Notes under the pieces: model-generated | The model's input: only the letters and a program-made list of their open reading frames with translations | What the model was told of the DNA's origin: nothing | The model's database searches: none | Shown: one piece after another, positions 6,756 through 8,244 of the stretch | Position numbering within the stretch: the stretch's first letter is position 1 | Layout: each line of letters starts with the position of its first letter | Made by a program: the position numbers and the translations under genes | Assembly: GCA_003648225.1 (NCBI GenBank) | Contig: QMOL01000124.1 | Coordinates: 1 to 8,244, forward strand | DNA length: 8,244 bases | DNA from: Chlamydiota bacterium | GTDB lineage: Bacteria; Auribacterota; UBA3054; B51-G9 | Direction of reading: 5' to 3'

Positions 6756-8012
6756 ATGATGAAAAAATTAAACAAATATTCATTCGGAATTGGAGACAGA
6801 TTCGGTAGTCAGGGACAAGCGCAGCTTAACGCGTTTATCAAAGCGAAAAAAGCGGGGCTTAATATTTCCCCTGTATGGAATAAATCAAACCGCGAACATG
6901 AAATTATCGGTACTAAACCTGTTGATGTCCGTATAGAAGCCGATGCAGCCGTGAAATCTTTGGATTGGCATGATAACTACTTTGTTGATGCCGACCATAT
7001 AAATATGGATAACGTTAATCGCTTCATTGAGTCGTGCGATTTTTTTACCATTGATGTTGCAAGCTATATAGGAAAGCCGGCACCAAAAGATGAGATGGAT
7101 GCATTCGTAGCGGACTGCTCTAATTATACGGGAGAATTTAATATTCCCGGAACTTCAAAATCTTTTAATATTTCGACGGAAGAGATTACAAAAACAGCTG
7201 AACAGTATCTTTACGCGGCGAAAATGGCGGGAGAAATTTATCGTACTATAGAAAGTCATAAGGGAACAGGGAATTTTATAACTGAAGTTTCTATGGATGA
7301 GGTTTCTACTCCGCAAACACCGATACAGCTGTTTTTCATTCTTAAAATGTTAAGCAATGAAAATATTCCGGTTCAAACCATAGCGCCGAAATTTTCAGGT
7401 AGATTTAATAAAGGAATAAATTATATTGGTGACACAGAAAAATTTGCCGCTGAATTCGAATTGGATGTTTTGGTTTTAAGACAGGCGGTTAAAGAATTCA
7501 ACTTACCGGAAGAATTGAAATTGAGTGTTCATTCCGGTTCGGATAAATTTGCCATATATCCTTATATCAGTAAAATTATAAATAAATATGATGCCGGTAT
7601 TCATGTTAAAACAGCCGGAACTACCTGGCTGGAAGAACTTATCGGTCTGGCTAAAGCTGATGGCGAAGCTCTTCAATTCGTAAAAGATATTTATGAAAAC
7701 GCGTTGATAAAATGCGATGAACTTTGTGCTCCTTATGCTGATGTGATAGATATTAAAACTGATAATCTTCCATCTGCTGCTGAAGTTAAAAAGTGGGATT
7801 CAAAAAGGATGGTTGACAGTCTTACGCATGATAATTCCTGCAAGGATTATAATCCTGATATGCGTCAACTTATGCATGTTGGCTATAAGCTTGCCGCAAT
7901 GCAGCTTAGCAGGTATTTAGATTTGCTGAAGAAGCATAGTGCTATTGTGAACAAATGTGTTTCAGACAACATTTATGAGAGGCACATAAAGCTATTATTT
8001 TTTCAAAAATAA
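6756..8012 (+). CDS. uxaE: Tagaturonate/fructuronate epimerase, UxaE family
   Basis: UxaE converts D-tagaturonate to D-fructuronate (EC 5.1.2.7), joining galacturonate breakdown to the glucuronate/mannonate route in the cytoplasm. The 418-residue protein has no signal peptide. Motifs I recognise from the family are YSFGIGDRFGSQGQAQLNAF (8-27), VDADHI (77-82), FFTIDVASYIG (96-106), TEVSMDE (176-182), APKFSGRFNKGINYIGD (210-226), LSVHSGSDKFAIYP (256-269), GIHVKTAGTTWLEEL (281-295), DMRQLMHVGY (368-377) and YERHIKLLF near the end. The family is reported to be metal-dependent; D80, H81, E177, D181 and H259 are plausible ligands by position. The protein starts almost directly at the FGIGDR block, whereas I recall the Thermotoga enzyme having extra N-terminal sequence. 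Two ATG codons stand in tandem (6756 and 6759) with no Shine-Dalgarno in the 12-bp gap after dctM. A side activity on tagatose/fructose cannot be excluded. Confidence 0.88.
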   Translation: MMKKLNKYSFGIGDRFGSQGQAQLNAFIKAKKAGLNISPVWNKSNREHEIIGTKPVDVRIEADAAVKSLDWHDNYFVDADHINMDNVNRFIESCDFFTIDVASYIGKPAPKDEMDAFVADCSNYTGEFNIPGTSKSFNISTEEITKTAEQYLYAAKMAGEIYRTIESHKGTGNFITEVSMDEVSTPQTPIQLFFILKMLSNENIPVQTIAPKFSGRFNKGINYIGDTEKFAAEFELDVLVLRQAVKEFNLPEELKLSVHSGSDKFAIYPYISKIINKYDAGIHVKTAGTTWLEELIGLAKADGEALQFVKDIYENALIKCDELCAPYADVIDIKTDNLPSAAEVKKWDSKRMVDSLTHDNSCKDYNPDMRQLMHVGYKLAAMQLSRYLDLLKKHSAIVNKCVSDNIYERHIKLLFFQK

Positions 8013-8058
8013 ACGCTTTTAATGGAGGATGAAATAACAATCATACAAAGACAAAATT

Positions 8059-8127
8059 ATGAAAAAAACATTTACACTAATTATCTTAATTAGTCGTCCC
8101 TTAAAAAGTCAAATTTCAAACGATTAA
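8059..8127 (+). pseudogene. Possible broken start of a pseudopilin-like gene
   Basis: ATG 8059 opens MKKTFTLI, which resembles the start of prepilin-like proteins (KKxFTLIELLVVIAII) that are very abundant in Lentisphaerota and relatives. The expected Glu after FTLI is missing and the frame ends after 22 codons. One frame over, TTA GTC GTC at 8090-8098 would read Leu-Val-Val, so a frameshift inside the ELL codons would explain both pieces. After that the resemblance stops. The evidence is only about a dozen residues, so this may be chance, or just the start of an unrelated short leader peptide. Confidence 0.3.
8076..8094. repeat. Perfect 8-bp inverted repeat with 3-nt loop
   Basis: ACTAATTA (8076-8083), TCT, then TAATTAGT (8087-8094) form an exact dyad. 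The stem is AT-rich and has no T-run after it, so it is not a standard terminator. It could be an operator site or a product of hairpin-templated mutation at the broken pseudopilin-like start. Confidence 0.6.
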
Positions 8128-8172
8128 AAGACGTTGAGGCGATGATGTATAAATATACTTCAAGCCGAAAAC

Positions 8173-8242
8173 TTGCCTATTGAGTTAATCAGTTAATAAA
8201 TATTTAATTATCGGTTAATAGTTAGAAAGGCTTTTGCCTATT
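8173..8242. repeat. Short direct repeats: TTGCCTATT twice, GTTAAT three times
   Basis: TTGCCTATT occurs at 8173-8181 and 8234-8242. Between them GTTAAT occurs at 8184-8189, 8192-8197 and 8214-8219. The units are short and AT-rich, and the region is cut by the window edge, so a function (operator cluster, repeat boundary) cannot be assigned. AGGC/GCCT at 8228-8239 is a small added hairpin. Confidence 0.35.
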
Positions 8243-8244
8243 TA

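Larger units (their letters stand above)
8013..8244. other. AT-rich region after uxaE without an intact gene
   Basis: No frame on either strand gives a credible complete protein here. The stretch holds a GGAGG motif at 8024-8028 with no start codon at a workable distance, tiny frames of 23 codons (8022-8093) and 22 codons (8059-8127), an inverted repeat at 8076-8094, and short direct repeats toward the right edge. A 29-codon open stretch (8094-8183) is Lys/Arg-rich and is not recognised. No convincing rho-independent terminator for the operon is seen. Confidence 0.6.

Noticed and set aside
8094..8183. 29-codon Lys/Arg-rich open stretch as a transposase fragment or insertion-sequence end
   Set aside because: It is too short to recognise, and no terminal inverted repeats or target duplication can be seen.
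8228..8244. AGGC-TTTT-GCCT hairpin near the right edge as an operon terminator
   Set aside because: The stem is only 4 bp, no T-run follows within the window, and it lies more than 200 bp after uxaE.

Overview
The window carries one gene cut by the left edge and then a five-gene block, all on the + strand. A heterotrophic glycan-degrading Gram-negative bacterium fits best, probably from the PVC group (Lentisphaerota, Kiritimatiellota or a relative). That placement is inference. It rests on a very short PEP-CTERM sorting signal on a beta-repeat surface protein, a large secreted multidomain hydrolase, a TRAP/uronate gene set, AT-leaning composition, and a possible remnant of a pseudopilin-like gene at the right end. 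No rRNA or housekeeping marker is present to confirm it.

Layout. Positions 1-801 hold the 3' part of a secreted beta-repeat protein ending in a PEP-CTERM tail. A 55-bp gap follows. At 857-3790 lies a 977-residue secreted protein with a nucleoside-hydrolase-like domain, a GH99-like (beta/alpha)-barrel domain and a CBM9/DOMON-like domain. Its last 11 bases overlap the start of a TRAP substrate-binding lipoprotein gene (dctP, 3780-4772). Next come the small membrane subunit (dctQ, 4810-5280), the large permease (dctM, 5283-6743) and a tagaturonate/fructuronate epimerase (uxaE, 6756-8012). The gaps are -11, 37, 2 and 12 bp, so 857-8012 reads as one operon. The last 232 bp hold no intact gene, only AT-rich repeats and a possible broken pseudopilin-like start.

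How the genes may work together. The exported hydrolase could release uronic-acid-containing products from a glycan, the TRAP system would import the free hexuronate using an ion gradient, and UxaE would interconvert tagaturonate and fructuronate so that galacturonate and glucuronate feed one route to mannonate and 2-keto-3-deoxygluconate. The other enzymes of that route (UxaC, UxuB, UxuA, KDG kinase and aldolase) are not in the window. The epimerase and TRAP calls are strong. The hydrolase's substrate and its role in uronate supply are inferred from gene order alone.

The most interesting points are the unusual nucleoside-hydrolase/GH99-like fusion, with a base-composition step near the domain junction and translational coupling to the transporter; an apparent two-helix insertion in DctM; a lipobox on DctP; and the scarcity of Shine-Dalgarno sites at the operon's internal starts.
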